Positions 34,018 to 45,744 of a stretch of DNA of 64,000 nt are shown here, piece after piece. A program made the translations under genes and the position numbers. The notes under the pieces were generated by a model that worked only from the letters and a program-made list of their open reading frames with translations, was not told where the DNA came from and did not search any database. How positions within the stretch are numbered: the first letter of the stretch is position 1; each line of letters begins with the position of its first letter. This DNA comes from Bettongia penicillata ogilbyi (Eukaryota; Chordata; Mammalia; Diprotodontia; Potoroidae), in NCBI GenBank assembly GCA_023548195.1, contig JAJHZJ010000076.1, positions 62,001 to 126,000 of the forward strand, read 5' to 3'.

Positions 34018-37000
34018 CTAATTCCATAGATCTTTCTCTGGATGTGGAAGGCATATTGCCTTAACAGGCCATTGGGAATTTTTTAAGTCCTTGCATTGCA
34101 ATGAAATACCAAGTCTACCAGAAAAATTCCTCACATACTGTGGTTGTTGCTGTGTAAAAAGTTCTCCTGCTTCCGTCTTTCCAGACCTCTCTGAAGTTTT
34201 CCTGTTCATCATTTCTTATAGTATAATAGTATTCAATTACATTCATATACCACAATTTATTCAGTCATTCTCCAATTGTTGGCATCTCTTTGATTTCCAG
34301 TAACCTCAAAGAGAGTTGCTACAAATATTTTTTCCCATTTTTATGATCTCTTGAGGATCCTAGAAGCAATATTGCTGGGTCAAAGAGTATGCATATTTTT
34401 GTAGCCTTTTGGGCATACTTACAAATTGCTCTCCAGAATGGTCGGATCAGCTCACAGTTCTACCAGAAGTGAATTAGTGTTCCAACTCTCCCACACCTTC
34501 TCCAACATTTATCATCTTCCTGTTTGTCATGTTAGTCACTCTGATAGGTGTAAAGTAGTACTTCAGAGTTGTTTTGATTTGCTTCTCTCTAATCATTTTT
34601 AGAGCATTTTTCCTATGAATATAAACAGTTTTAACTTCTTTCTCTGAAAACTACCTGTTCATATCCTTTGACCATTTATCTCCTGGGGAATGACTTGTAT
34701 TCTTGTACATTTGACTCAATTCTCTATATATTTTAGAAATGAGGGCTTTATCATAGACACTAGTAGAAAAATTCTTTCCCTGCTTTCTGATCCTTCCTAA
34801 TCATGATTGCATTGGGTTTGGTTGTACAAAACCTTTTCAATTTAAAGTAATCAAAATTATCTATTTAGCACTTGTTTTCTATCTCTTCTTTGTACAGAAA
34901 TTCTTCCTTTCCACATAAATCTGATAGCTAACACTATTCCTTGCTTGACTAATTTGTTTATAGTACCAATCTTTATAGCTATTTGATGTGCCCCCATAAA
35001 CTTCATTCTTGTGTGCAGTGTCAGGCATTGATCTGTACCTATGTTTCCTCCACACTGTTATCCAGTTTTCCCAGCAAACTTTGTTGAATAGTGACTTCTT
35101 ATCCCAGAAACTCGGGTCCTTGGGTTTATCAAACAGTAGATTGCTATATTCATGCTATATTTATTGACTACTGCCTCTTAAGTACCTAACATGTTCCACT
35201 TATTTACCCTTCTGTTTCTTAGCCAGTACCAAGTGGTAATGATAATTGCTGCCTTTTAATACAAATTGAGACCTGGTAGAGCTAGGTTACCTTCTGTAGT
35301 ATTTTTTTTTCATTAGTTCCCTTGATAATCAGGGACATTTTTTCTTCCAGATGAATTTCAATATTTTTTTTTAGCTCTACAAAATAATTATCTGATAGTT
35401 TAACTGGTATGACACTGAATAAATTAATTAATTTAGATAGAATTGTCATGTTTATTTATTGACTTGGCCTATCCACAAACAATTGATGTTTTTCCACTTA
35501 CTTAGATCTGACTTTATTCATGTGAAAAGGTTTTTGTAATTTTGTTCATATAGTCCCTGCGATTGTTTTGGCAGCTAGGCTCTCAAATATTTCATAGTGT
35601 CTACTGTAGCTTTAAATATAATTTCTTTTTCTATCTCTTGCTGTTGGACTTTGCTAGTAATATATGGGAATGCAGAAGATTTGTGTGGGGTTATTTGTAA
35701 CCTGCAACTTTGCCAAAGTTGTTTATTATTTCAAATTGTTTTTGAATTGACTCTCTGGGACACTCTAAGTATATCATCACATCATGTGCAAAGAGTAATA
35801 ACTTAGTTTCTTCTTCGCCTGTTCTAATTCCTTCAATTTCTTTTTCTTCTGTTATTGCTGCAGGTAACATTTCTAGTACCATATTGAATAATATTGGTGA
35901 TAATGAACATTTTTGTTTCACTCCTGACCTTATAGGAAATACATCTCACTTTTCTGCATTGCATATAATGCTTGTTGAAGGTTTTAGTTAGATACATACT
36001 GATTATTATTTTATAGAAAGTTCCATTTATTGCTATGCTCCCCAGTGTTTTCAATAGGAAAGGGTGTTGTATTTTGTCAAAGGCTTTTTTCTGCATCAAT
36101 TAAGATAATCATGTGGTTTCTGTTAGTTTTGTTGCTGATATGACGAATAATGCTAATAGTTTTCCTAATAATAAACCAGCCTTGAATGCCTGGCACAAAT
36201 CCTACCTGGTAATAATATCTTACTTTCATGATAAGGTGCTGTACTCTTTTTGTGGAATCTTATTTAAATTTTTCACAGCTATATTAATTAGAGAAATTTG
36301 TCTATAATTTTCTTTCTGTGTTTTGGCTGTTCTTGGTTTAGGTATCAAAACTATATTTATATCATAAAAGAATTTGGGAGCACTCCTTTTCCAATTTTCC
36401 CAAATAGTTTATATAGTATTGGAATTAAATATTCCTTAAATGGTTGATAGAATTCACTTGTAAATCCATTCATCCCTGGAGACTTTTTTTTTTTTTTTTA
36501 GGGAGTTTATTGATAGCTTGTTCAATTTCTTTTTCCTGAGATGGGGTTATTTAAGTATTCCACTTCTGCTTCTACTAATCTAGGCAATTTATGTATTTTT
36601 TTTAAAAATAATCTTCCATCTAATTTAGATTGTTGAATTTATGGGCATACAGTTGGGGGAAGTGATTTCTAATTGTTTTAATTTCCTCCTCATTGGAGGT
36701 GAGTCCATCCTTTTCATTTTTGATATTTGTAATTAGGTTTTCTTCTTTTTTAAAATTAAATCGACCAAAGTTCTATCAATTTTACTGACTTTTTCATAAA
36801 ACAAACTCCTAGTTTTACTTATTAGTTCAATAATTTTCTTAATTTCATTTTTTTCTTAATTTCTCCTTGGGTTTTCAGTATTTCTAATTTGGCACTTACT
36901 CGAGGGTTTTCAATTAGTTATTTTTGTAGCTTTTTCAGCTGCATAGCCAATTCATTGATCTCCTCTTTCTCTCTTTTGTTCATGTAGGCATTCAATTATA

Positions 37001-37936
37001 TAAAACTTCCCCTAGGAACTGCTTTTTCAGTATCCCACAGGATATGGTAGCTTGTTTCATTATTGTTATTCTCTTGAATGAAATTATTGATTGTTTCTAT
37101 GATTTGTTGTTTGTCTCACTCATTTTTTTAAGATTAGATTATTTAGTTTCCAATTAATTTTGGTCTGTCTTTCCATGACCTTTTATTACATGTAATTTTT
37201 ATTGCATTATAATCTGAGAATGATGCATTGACTATTTCAGCCTTTCTGCACCTGATTGTGAGGGTTTTATGCCGTAGCATATAATCAATTTTTGTATATG
37301 TGTCATTTACCACTGAGAAAAATGTATATTCCTTTTGATCCCCATTCAGTTTTCTCCAGAGATCTATCATATCTTCCTTATCCAGAGTTTTATTCACCAC
37401 CCTAACTTCTTTCTTGTTTATTTTGAGGTTAGATTTATCAAGTTCAGATATGAGGGTGTTGAGTTCACCCACTAGTATAGTTTTTCTTCTATTTCTTTCT
37501 GTTGCTCCCTTAACTTCTCCTCTAAGAATCTGGGTGCTATACCACCATATATGTTTAGTAATGTTATTGATTCATTGTTTATGGTGCCTTTCAGGAGGAC
37601 ACAGATTCCTTCCTTATCTCTTTTGATTAGATATATTTCTTATTTTGCTTTATCTGAGATTACCATTGGTACCCCTGCTTATTTTTCACCAGCTGAAGCA
37701 CAATATTTTCTGCTCCAACCTTTTACCTTTACACTGTGTGTTTCTTCCCTTTTCAAATACGTCTCTTGTAAATGACATCTTATGGGATTATGGTTTTTAA
37801 TCCATTCTTCTGTCCATCTATGTTTTATGGGAGAGTTCGTCCCATTTACATTTACAATTATGATTACTGTGTCTTTCTCTCCATCATCTTTTCCACAGTT
37901 TGTGCTTTTAGTTTTCCCTTCTCCCTTCCATTCCAC
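34018..37936 (-). pseudogene. L1 ORF2 (endonuclease-reverse transcriptase), inactive
   Basis: Multi-frame remnant. N-terminus at 37679-37936 contains VIIIVNVNGTNSPIKHRWTE. Endonuclease C-terminus at 37143-37472 contains TYTKIDYMLRHK and ASFSDYNAI: the catalytic histidine of the S-D-H motif is tyrosine (37209-37211). The RT palm at 35691-35921 contains CSLSPILFNMVLE and LLLFAHDVMIYLE: the catalytic FADD reads FAHD, changing the first aspartate to histidine (35784-35786). The preceding segment at 35833-36099 has AFDKIQHPFLLKTLG. The C-terminal region reaches 34018. Stops and frameshifts throughout; it cannot mobilise anything. Confidence 0.82.
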
Positions 37937-38559
37937 AATAGAGTTTTAATATTTGACCACCATTTCCCTCAGTCTTCCCTTCCTTCTTTGAGCCTCCCTC
38001 ACTTTTACTCCCTTTTACCCTTACCAGTTCTTCTTTTCATTTTAACTTCCCCTCCCTTTTCTTCCTCATTCCTCTCCTCCTACCTATAAAGCTAGTTATA
38101 TTTAGGTACTTCATTAAGTTTCTTTTTCTCTCCTTCAGTTAAATCAGATGAGAGTAACTTTTAAACAATGCTCATCTCCCTCCTCTCTTTCCCTCTACTA
38201 TAATAAAATTTTGTGCTTCCTGTGATGTAATTGTCCATTTTCTGCCTCCTCCTTTTCACATCTCTTGTTAATCCCTTCACACCCTTGAATCACATTTTTA
38301 TCATCACATCATTTAATTTATACACTCTCCTTCTATCTATGTATAGATAAATTTATATTTCATATATATTTCATATATAAAAATATCAATATAGATTTAT
38401 ATTTCATAATAAATAAACAATTCTCAAGATTAACAACTATCTTCTTCCCTTATAAGAATGTAAACAGTTTACCCATGTTGAGTAGCAAATGTTTTTTTTT
38501 TTCCTCTTTACCTTTTCATGCCTCTTTTGAGACCTGCATTTGAAGATCGAATTTTTAAT

Positions 38560-39438
38560 TGAGTTCTGACTTTTTCATCAGTTATGTCTGGAAATCCCTT
38601 CTTTCATTGAGTATTCATCTCCTTGCTTCATATATGGCGCTCAGCTTTGCTGGGTTTGTTGATTTGCTGGATCCTTGGTTGTAGTCCCAACTCCTTTGCC
38701 ATATAGAATATCATATTCCAATTTCTTCATTCTTTTCATGCAGGAGCTGCACGGTCCTGTGTGATTCTAACTGTAGTCCCTTGATATTTGAGTGGTTTCT
38801 TTCTGACTGCCTGTAGCATTTTTCTCCTTCACTTTATAGTTCTGGAATTTGTCAGTGATAGTCTTTAATGTTTTTAGTTTGGGATCTATTTTGGAGATGA
38901 ATTGTGCATGCTTTTGAGGAATGTTTTGCCCTCTGTATATAGAAGTTCTGTGGAGTTTTCCTTGAAGATTTCTTGAAAGATATTGCCCAGGCTCTTTTTT
39001 TTTCATCATGGCTTTCTGGTAGGCCAATAATTCTTACATTTTCTCTCCTGAATCTATTTTCCAGGTCAGTTGTTTTTCCAATAGGAGTTATTTTTTCCAG
39101 TTAATTTTTGTATTTCCTTTTCCATTTTTCGAATTTTCTAAGTTAGGTTTTGTGCTTCCTTTTGATTTATCAAATTTTCTTTCTTTAAGGAATTGTTCTC
39201 TTCAGGGAATTATTTTTTCATGTTTTTAAAATCATTTGTCAGTTTTTCTTCTGTTTTTAAAATCCTTCTCCAGCTCTTCCAAAAGTAGTTTTTGTGCTTG
39301 TGACCAGTTTATAGTCCCTTCGAAAGTTTCAGATGGAAGTACAGTCTCAGTGCTGACATTTTTGGTATCTTTGTTTTGGTCTTTGTCCCCACAGAAAAAT
39401 TCCATGGTCATTTCTTTTCTGCTGTGCTTTGTACTCAT
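38560..39438 (-). pseudogene. L1 ORF1 of element E, broken
   Basis: Starts at ATG complementary to 39436-39438. Residues of 39232-39489 include TINWSQAQKLLLEELEKDFKNR, the coiled-coil start; 38767-39027 covers the RRM end and C-terminal domain with LKTITDKFQNYKVKEKN. The coiled coil between them is disrupted. Compared with HAL1 ORF1 the protein is clearly the same family but a more distant branch. Confidence 0.65.
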
Positions 39439-40087
39439 GATCATCACATTTTTCCTGACTTTTAAAGTAGATGTCTGTGTCCAGGGCACAGGGAGCTCTC
39501 TCCCACAGTTCTTATTATTAAAACTTGAATTTTTGTGTGTTGTAACTTCTGGTTCTTTCAGTTAGGAGCTAAAATGCTTCAGCTTATCTAATGTTGCACT
39601 GACTGGTGTTGTAAAGTAGAGGCCATTTTGTATTCTTGCACGGTTGCCCTGGAGCTAGCTCATTAAGTGTGAGGGAGAGATGGTCTGATCACAGGAGGTC
39701 TCCTCTGCTGAGCTAAAGCATAGCAAACTCAGTGATTGATGGTCCCATCTGTGATAGTGTCTTCCCAATTCCCTTACAGTGCTGAGTTATGCCTCTGTTC
39801 CTAGGGTTGGTTGTAGCAGGGCACACCCCTGGGATTCTGGATCTCCTCCTGGGTTGTTGGGATGGGAAGTCTGGGACAGCTCCAGTCCTGCACTGATCCT
39901 CTTCAGCCACAGCAAGAGGGACACTATTTAGTAATTTTCCTGGCCTTACATGCTAAGAGAGTGTTTGTCCCTTTTACTGATCCCACTGTTCCAGGAATTT
40001 TCTGGGGATATAATTTATGGTTCTTTCAAGGTCAAAAAAGTGAGGGGGAGAGAGTGTTTACCAATCACTCCACCATTTTGGCTCCCA

Positions 40088-40490
40088 TAAGTTCAAGTAG
40101 ATGACTTACAGACATTTAATCTGCTGGGCGACATTCTCAGGAACAGCTGCTGGAGATATCTGTAACTCTGTGACTCTTACTCTCTTGGTTCAGCTGGACT
40201 CCCATCCTGGGCTGATATGTCTGAGATACAGCAGTGCAGTTGCTGCCTCAGGCAGCCCGAGGCTTGTTACTTGGCCTTGCCATGGTGGGGACTCACTGGT
40301 ACAGCCTGTGCAGTGGGTGCTGTTCCAGCCCTGTGGAACAGATCCTTCCCATTGACCTTCCAGTCTGTCCTGGGCTGTGAACTTGCCACAGTCTATCTCC
40401 TTGGATTCTGCCCCTCCAAAATTTGGTCAGATTCTCTTTTTAATAGTACCCGAAAGAGTTTGTCTAAGAGCTCTAGTCTAGAGTTTTAAT
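40088..40490 (-). mobile_element. L1/HAL1 5'-UTR-like segment upstream of element E
   Basis: Beyond the 5' end of L1-E at about 40087, another stretch resembles an L1/HAL1 5' UTR. CTTCCCATTGACCTTCCAGTC, CTGGGCTGTGAACTTGCC and CTCCAAAATTTGGTCAGATTC correspond to the block CTTCCTGCTGGCCTTCCAGGC and CTCTAGAATTTGTTTAGAGTC of HAL1-f (27440-27540). It could be an additional promoter unit of L1-E or the end of an older element. The YY1-like end motif is not preserved at 40490. Confidence 0.5.
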
Positions 40491-40494
40491 AGGT

Positions 40495-40525
40495 GTTTTG
40501 ATTGATACATACACATACATATACC

Positions 40526-40556
<31 letters not shown>

Positions 40557-40558
40557 GA
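40495..40558. repeat. TA/TACA microsatellite
   Basis: ACATACACATACATATACC followed by two TA runs separated by ACA. Simple AT-rich repeat. Confidence 0.9.
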
Positions 40559-40959
40559 GATATTAAATATGTGACTTATTCTCTGAGAGTTAGGATGGTT
40601 TCACTTTTGTCTTTGCATCCCTAGTACCACATATGCTTAAATTTTTAAAAAAATCTCTGCATAGTTCAATGAATCTGTGATGTCATTGAGGTTTACCTTC
40701 CTCAGCCACTGCAGATTATAACAATACCATGCCCAAATGAAGAATTTTCCTTTTGCTTATGGCACATGACAAGTGTATCATCTTTTCTGATAATCCTTTT
40801 TTTTTTTTAACATTAACTTTTACTTGCAGTCAGAAAACATACTAACCTAGTCCTAAACTGGTCCATACTGAAGTTTCACACTTAAAGGCAATTGTGGACC
40901 ACATGAGGCAATAAAAGTAACTATATTCATAACAGTAAATTACTTCTAAAATGAAAATA

Positions 40960-41335
40960 TACATTTAACAACAGATAAATGGACAAAGGATAATAGTAGA
41001 ACTTTATTAGAGGAAAAAATTCCATGCTGTTAGGTATGATCAGAAAAAAGTACTCTAAATAACTAATGACTAAAGATAAATATCAAAACAACTTTGAAAT
41101 TCTACTTCACACCCTTCAGAGTATAAAAGATAACAATAGGGGAATCGAAGAGATGTTGGTGAAACAGTCAGAAAACAGGCATAGAGGGGAGTTGTGAATT
41201 GGTCCAAGGGTTATGGGAAACAATTAGCAACTGTGCTCCCAAATTTATGAAACTGTCCATGATTTGACTCAGCATTATAGGAAAAGAACCTATACATGCA
41301 GAAATATTTACAATTGTTTTAGATAATAAGATATT
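40960..41335 (+). mobile_element. Old L1 ORF2 C-terminal fragment
   Basis: Plus-strand order matches L1-B 9080-9480: AAATGGACAAAGGATAATAG, then AAATATCAAAACAACTTTGAAATTC, GGAGTTGTGAATTGGTCC, ATTTGACTCAGCATTATAGG and CCTATACATGCAGAAATATTTAC. It is highly diverged and truncated at both ends. Confidence 0.65.
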
Positions 41336-42045
41336 GCTGAAGTTTATTGAATAGGAAGTGACATCAAACTTATACTTGAGAAAGACCAGTTTGACAGCTG
41401 AATATAGACTGGAATAAGGAGATCACTAAGAGAGGGAAACCAAACAAAAGACTATGGTAGTAGTCTAGGCATGAGGAAATGAGAGTCTCTATATTTATCA
41501 TTAATTAGTTTTTTTCAAAGGATATTTATGTGTCAACTTCTCCCTCCCTGCCCATCCCCAATTATGTCATACTTCTTCCTCAAAACATGGAGAGAAGAAG
41601 CACAAAATTCAAATGGAAACTCCACAGTTTTCTTCCCACTTTGATCACTTCATAGAGCTATACAACCAATGAATGAACAAGTTGTTTTCTTGCCCACAGG
41701 GCATGGTGTCTATTTCATAGGTAGGTCAGGTTACTGCTACACTGGATCAAGTAGGTTTGTCACTGAGACCATCTCTTCATCATATTCAACTCCCTGAAAA
41801 ATTTTTCTATGAATCCCAGATTTAATTAATCTGTTGTCTCTTCTGACATTTTTAAGTTTATATCATTATGCTCTGATCCTTTCTGTTTCCAACACTTATT
41901 TTCCTAAGGTGATGGAGCAATAGATACAAAGAGGCTAAAAAAAGAAAGCAGTAGTATGCAAATTTTGGTCATGCATTGGTCTCAGTGGGATCATGTTTGA
42001 GGCAACTCCTTTATCCAGATCCCACAGCCTTCCATCTCCCCCTCA
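41336..42045. other. Unique DNA, no gene seen
   Basis: Includes a segment at 41520-41600 rich in CTCCCTCC, but no recognised family, gene or strong signal. Confidence 0.45.
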
Positions 42046-42059
42046 GTTGAAAGCTTCCA

Positions 42060-42190
42060 GAAAAAAAAAAAAAGTGGGAGTACATACAAGGAGGGGGGGA
42101 TAGAAATAGAGAGAGCCATAATAAGAGAGAGAAAGAGACAGAGACAGAGAGAGAGACAGAGGGAGAGACAGAGAAAGAGACAGAGACAAA
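42060..42190. repeat. A run plus GA-rich low-complexity tract
   Basis: A 14-base A run at 42060-42073, then GA/GACA repeats (about 42107-42190). The open frame on the other strand rich in Ser and Leu is only this simple sequence. Confidence 0.85.
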
Positions 42191-42837
42191 GATACTGATT
42201 TGTTGCAGTCTTTTTTATATATAATCAATTCTAGCTCAGCAGTCAATTAAAAGACTTTCTATCATCACAGGTGAAGTCAAAAGGAAAAAAATCACAGATA
42301 TACTGTAGATATTCTAAATTGGAAGCAAGAGCAAGGAATTATTCATGATCACAAAGAGTCTCACCAAGACTCTGACATGGGATTGCAAAAGATAGCACAT
42401 ATTGCACATGATGAAATGACTAAGTCTCTTATTATATAACACACGCACGTATAATTTTGCACTAAATGATACAATGTCTTTGAAAAATTATTATTAACAT
42501 TTCTTCCAATAAATTTTTGAGAAAGCAACTTATTTTCTACTAGTACTCAAACATTTCATGGTGGAACAGATGTTGCTAGTTTTTATTCTGGTAAGCTTCC
42601 CATTATTAACAGATTTTATTTGCATGTTTTATTTAAATAAATCTGTAATAAAAATGACAGGAATATAAAAATATTTGTTCTTATTTCTACTAGAAATAAT
42701 AGAAAAGCACATAGGGTTGATTTAGATTCAATGCATATTTGTAGGACTGTTTTTCTTCACTTGTATACCATTCTTTAAAAAAAATTGGCTTATAAAGCAG
42801 AGAAGGGTCTCTTTTTTTGGATAGTATGGAATAATAA
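42191..42837. other. AT-rich unique DNA, no gene seen
   Basis: No coding potential or repeat I can name. Confidence 0.45.
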
Positions 42838-43030
42838 AATAATAACTATCATTTATTTAGTTCATTATGATAATCATTTTATTTGATTCTCTCAGGAAGA
42901 CTGTAGATACTATAGGTATGATCCTGATTTTGTTAATGAAGAAACTAAAATCAAATTAGCCCAAGTGACTGGCATACCTAGTAAATTTCTGATGCATAAT
43001 GCACGTGCTGTTTTTCCTAACTTCAGGTTC
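42838..43030 (-). repeat. MIR SINE remnant
   Basis: Order AATAATAACTATCATTTATTTAG, ATTTTGTTAATGAAGAAACT, AAATTAGCCCAAGTGACTGGC, ATACCTAGTAAATTTCTGATGC follows the complement of MIR. Diverged. Confidence 0.55.
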
Positions 43031-44100
43031 AACAATCTATTCATGTCATGCTGCTTCCAATAAACAAAGCAGTTACATTGGGGTAAATTTATAAGAAGAA
43101 AGGATAGTATTATTTCAAATTGCTAAATTAAGAGGGTAGTTTCAGAAATGTGATTGTATTTGGTTCATCTTGTGTAAAATTGCATCTGAATAGATTACAG
43201 TAAAACAGCCGCCACAACTACATCAACAACAAGAACAAACACATGCTTGATTTCTAACATTTACAGTCAATACCTGACATATTCAAAGGCTGCCCATAGG
43301 CTAATGATTGTTGTTTGTCTTTCTTTCAGGAAGAGGAACATGACATGAGGGAGGGAAGGCTATGACATGCAAGTGCCTTAGATTTAAGTAAGGGAGGGCT
43401 ATACAAACTCACCAGTCTCACTTTCTCCTCTGGAGCCATCAAGATGACTGCGGATGGACTTTTTAAAGTTAAGGTCTTTCTCAGGTCTCTGTCCATTCAG
43501 TGATTAAGGTTAGATAAGAAATGTGGAAAAGAATGGCCTCTTTACCTAGTCAAAAGAAATCAGTATGGAAAAGGAAGACCCTCAAGGTTTTGGGCCAAAA
43601 TAAAAATAATTGTTTTTCAGACTCACTTTGGGCCATCAAAATCTAAACAATGGCCAAGTGATGCTGAGACCTACTGTTGGCCAATCAATGAAAACCAAAG
43701 TGATTTGGGTTTAAGGCATGGTCAATGAAAATAAGAAGAAATTTAGCATAAACCTTATTTGTATTCTTTGCTTATTTCTGAGGTTTCAATAGTCACACTG
43801 AAAATTTAATCATGCTCCTCAGGGCATAGGAGTTGGACAGCATTCTCAGAGATTGCCCTTTCCTTACATCCATTGTGCTAAATACCAATTTAAGGGCTTT
43901 GCCTTTCTAAAGAGATATTGGATGGTGGTCGTCTCTGGGCAACATTAAGCTAAATGATTGAAGCTATGAAGAAAAGGGAGAACCTAGGACTGCACCTGAA
44001 GCCAGAAGCTAGACAGAAGCTATACCATAGTGCACCTAATGGAGCTAAACTTGGGAGCAAGGAAACAAAAGAACCATAGGATGGAAGATCACATTTTCAT
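43031..44100. other. Non-coding stretch; possible unclassified repeat at 43330-43960
   Basis: 43330-43960 is more GC-balanced than its neighbours. It contains GTGCCTTAGATTTAAGTAAGG, CACTTTCTCCTCTGGAGCC and GGGTTTAAGGCATGGTCAATG. It gives the impression of an interspersed repeat known from marsupial genomes, but I cannot name the family with confidence and no second copy occurs in this window. No open frame. Confidence 0.3.
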
Positions 44101-44117
44101 CAATAAGTTTGATAGGT

Positions 44118-44127
44118 GTGTGTGTGT

Positions 44128-44170
<43 letters not shown>
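44118..44170. repeat. (TG)n microsatellite
   Basis: About 26 TG units with one TA interruption. Z-DNA-prone and likely length-variable. Confidence 0.95.
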
Positions 44171-44171
<1 letters not shown>

Positions 44172-44479
44172 TGTTTTCACATTAATTCATTGTGGTATTG
44201 AAGAAGTTTCAGTTTTTGCCCTCTCAAAGAGTTTTTAGCTATAAAGATATCATTATAAATGAATATCTCTTTTATGCCACAAAGCATCTGGGGTCAACTA
44301 AAAGATTTTGGGAAACAAAGCATTACAGATTAATTTGTATATAATTTTCATTGTAGTTTTTTTTTTTTAATTTTTGGAGGAATGATGCGGAGTTGATGTC
44401 ATGATTTCATTGAACCGGGAAATTCCTAGTGAGAAAATACCTCCTATAATCATAAATAGATATTAATTGGGGAATTAAA

Positions 44480-44590
44480 GATTAAGTGAGTTACTCAAAG
44501 TATGACTCCCAAGATGAGTCAGAGGCGAGATATGAACCCAAGGGCTCCTGGCCATGACTTGGCTCTCTATTCATAACGTTCTACTCTTTC
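44480..44590 (-). repeat. MIR SINE remnant
   Basis: AAGTGAGTTACTCAAAGTATG, then AGTCAGAGGCGAGATATGAACCC and GGCTCTCTATTC follow the complement of the MIR 5' half. Confidence 0.5.
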
Positions 44591-45136
44591 TTAGAAAGAA
44601 TTCAAGTACACTTTTCAAAGAAGGTAGAAAATATTTTCAAAGGGTCATTCAGTTCATCATAATATCTCTAGGTGACTGTACTTACATAAATCTAATGTAT
44701 TTCTATGACTTCTAGGAAACTAGATTTAAAATGATATTCCTGTAGATTTTTTAAGGACATTCCAGAAAATAATGACCTAATTTTAGGAAATTAGAGTTGA
44801 TATAGATAATAACTTCTAACGAATTTCCTTTCAAATTGTGCAAAATTCAGTGTACTTTTTTCCTTAGGGAGTTATATAAAAATGGACATTTTCAGTTACA
44901 GATTAGTGAAAATAAAGATGTATATTTTTCCATCCAAATTCATTGGCCTGCTAGAATATATTCACAAATCATTTGTGGGTCTGAGAACCTTAAGTTAAAA
45001 ATTCATGACTTTAATTAATATAATACTTTTAAAGAGATGCTTGATTTTTAGACCTTCAGGTAATGTCTATTAGTGGCAGATGAAGAAATTATAATACAGC
45101 TTCCCATTTGCCATTCTCCCAGGCTCTAAATGATTG
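44591..45136. other. AT-rich unique DNA, no gene seen
   Basis: The short open frame 44836-45018 has no family resemblance and is probably chance. The target site of the SINE at 45137 lies at its right edge. Confidence 0.45.
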
Positions 45137-45421
45137 ATGAGGGGCAGTTAGATGGTGCAGTGGATAGAGCATCAGTGCAGGAGTCAGAAGGGCTGGAGTT
45201 CAAATCTCACCTCAGACACTTGACACTCACTAGCTGTGTGACCTTGGACAAGTTACTCCAGTCATCCTGATGAATATCTGGTCAATGGAGTCAGATGGTT
45301 CTGGAGGAGAATTGAGGCTGGTGACCGGCACAGCCCTCCCTCACCCAAAACAGAGTCAAGTGCAAGTCATGTCATTATTTCTCTAATGGCATGGTCTTCT
45401 TTGGCAACAAAGGATGAACAC
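45137..45421 (+). mobile_element. Marsupial tRNA-derived SINE (Mar1/WSINE type)
   Basis: A 285-base SINE flanked by the 9-bp duplication AAATGATTG (45128-45136 and 45422-45430). The tRNA-like head has an RNA polymerase III A box TGGTGCAGTGG (45153-45163) and B box GTTCAAATC (45198-45206), followed by CTAGCTGTGTGACCTTGGAC. The body contains TGGAGTCAGATGGTTCTGGAG and AAGTGCAAGTCATGTCATTATT. The end GGTCTTCTTTGGCAACAAAGGATG resembles the end of the RTE-type LINE at 60945-62195. It is less decayed than the MIRs. Confidence 0.85.
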
Positions 45422-45600
45422 AAATGATTGCTGATTCCTATTGCCTATCACTCGATCAAAAATTCTAGTTGTTATTGATTGAGAAAATAAAGATTATGGC
45501 ATTATTTCCTGAAGGTTACTATTATGCTATATTATATGTTAATTGATAGATCTATAAATATATACATGCATACATAATACAATACACATAGATATCTTGT

Positions 45601-45652
45601 TATATATATATATGTGTGTGTGTATGTGTGTGTGTGTGTGTGTGTGTGTATG
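45601..45652. repeat. (TA)n(TG)n microsatellite
   Basis: Short TA run followed by TG units with TATG interruptions. Confidence 0.9.
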
Positions 45653-45744
45653 TTAGGTAGGTCTATGATATAAAGGGTGGAAGTCGTTTTAAACAAAATG
45701 ACAGCTCAGAGAATTGCTACTAACATGCCTTATTTCAAAGAATA

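Larger units (their letters stand above)
33755..40087 (-). mobile_element. L1 element E, near full length (about 6.3 kb), dead
   Basis: The only nearly complete L1 in the window and the best reference for the others. Order on the minus strand: 5' end at about 40087 (reverse complement GGGAGCCAAAATGGTGG), 5' UTR to about 39440, ORF1 (about 39438-38560), inter-ORF spacer (about 38560-37940), ORF2 (about 37936-34018), 3' UTR and AT-rich end at 33755. ORF2 has catalytic losses in both enzyme domains. There is no large insertion in it. No target-site duplication was readable. Confidence 0.85.

Noticed and set aside
42043..42246. Ser/Leu-rich protein on the minus strand
   Set aside because: The frame is the complement of a GA/GACA low-complexity tract.
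45137..45260. A tRNA gene
   Set aside because: A and B boxes are present but the sequence does not fold as a full cloverleaf by eye, continues into a SINE body and is flanked by a 9-bp duplication.
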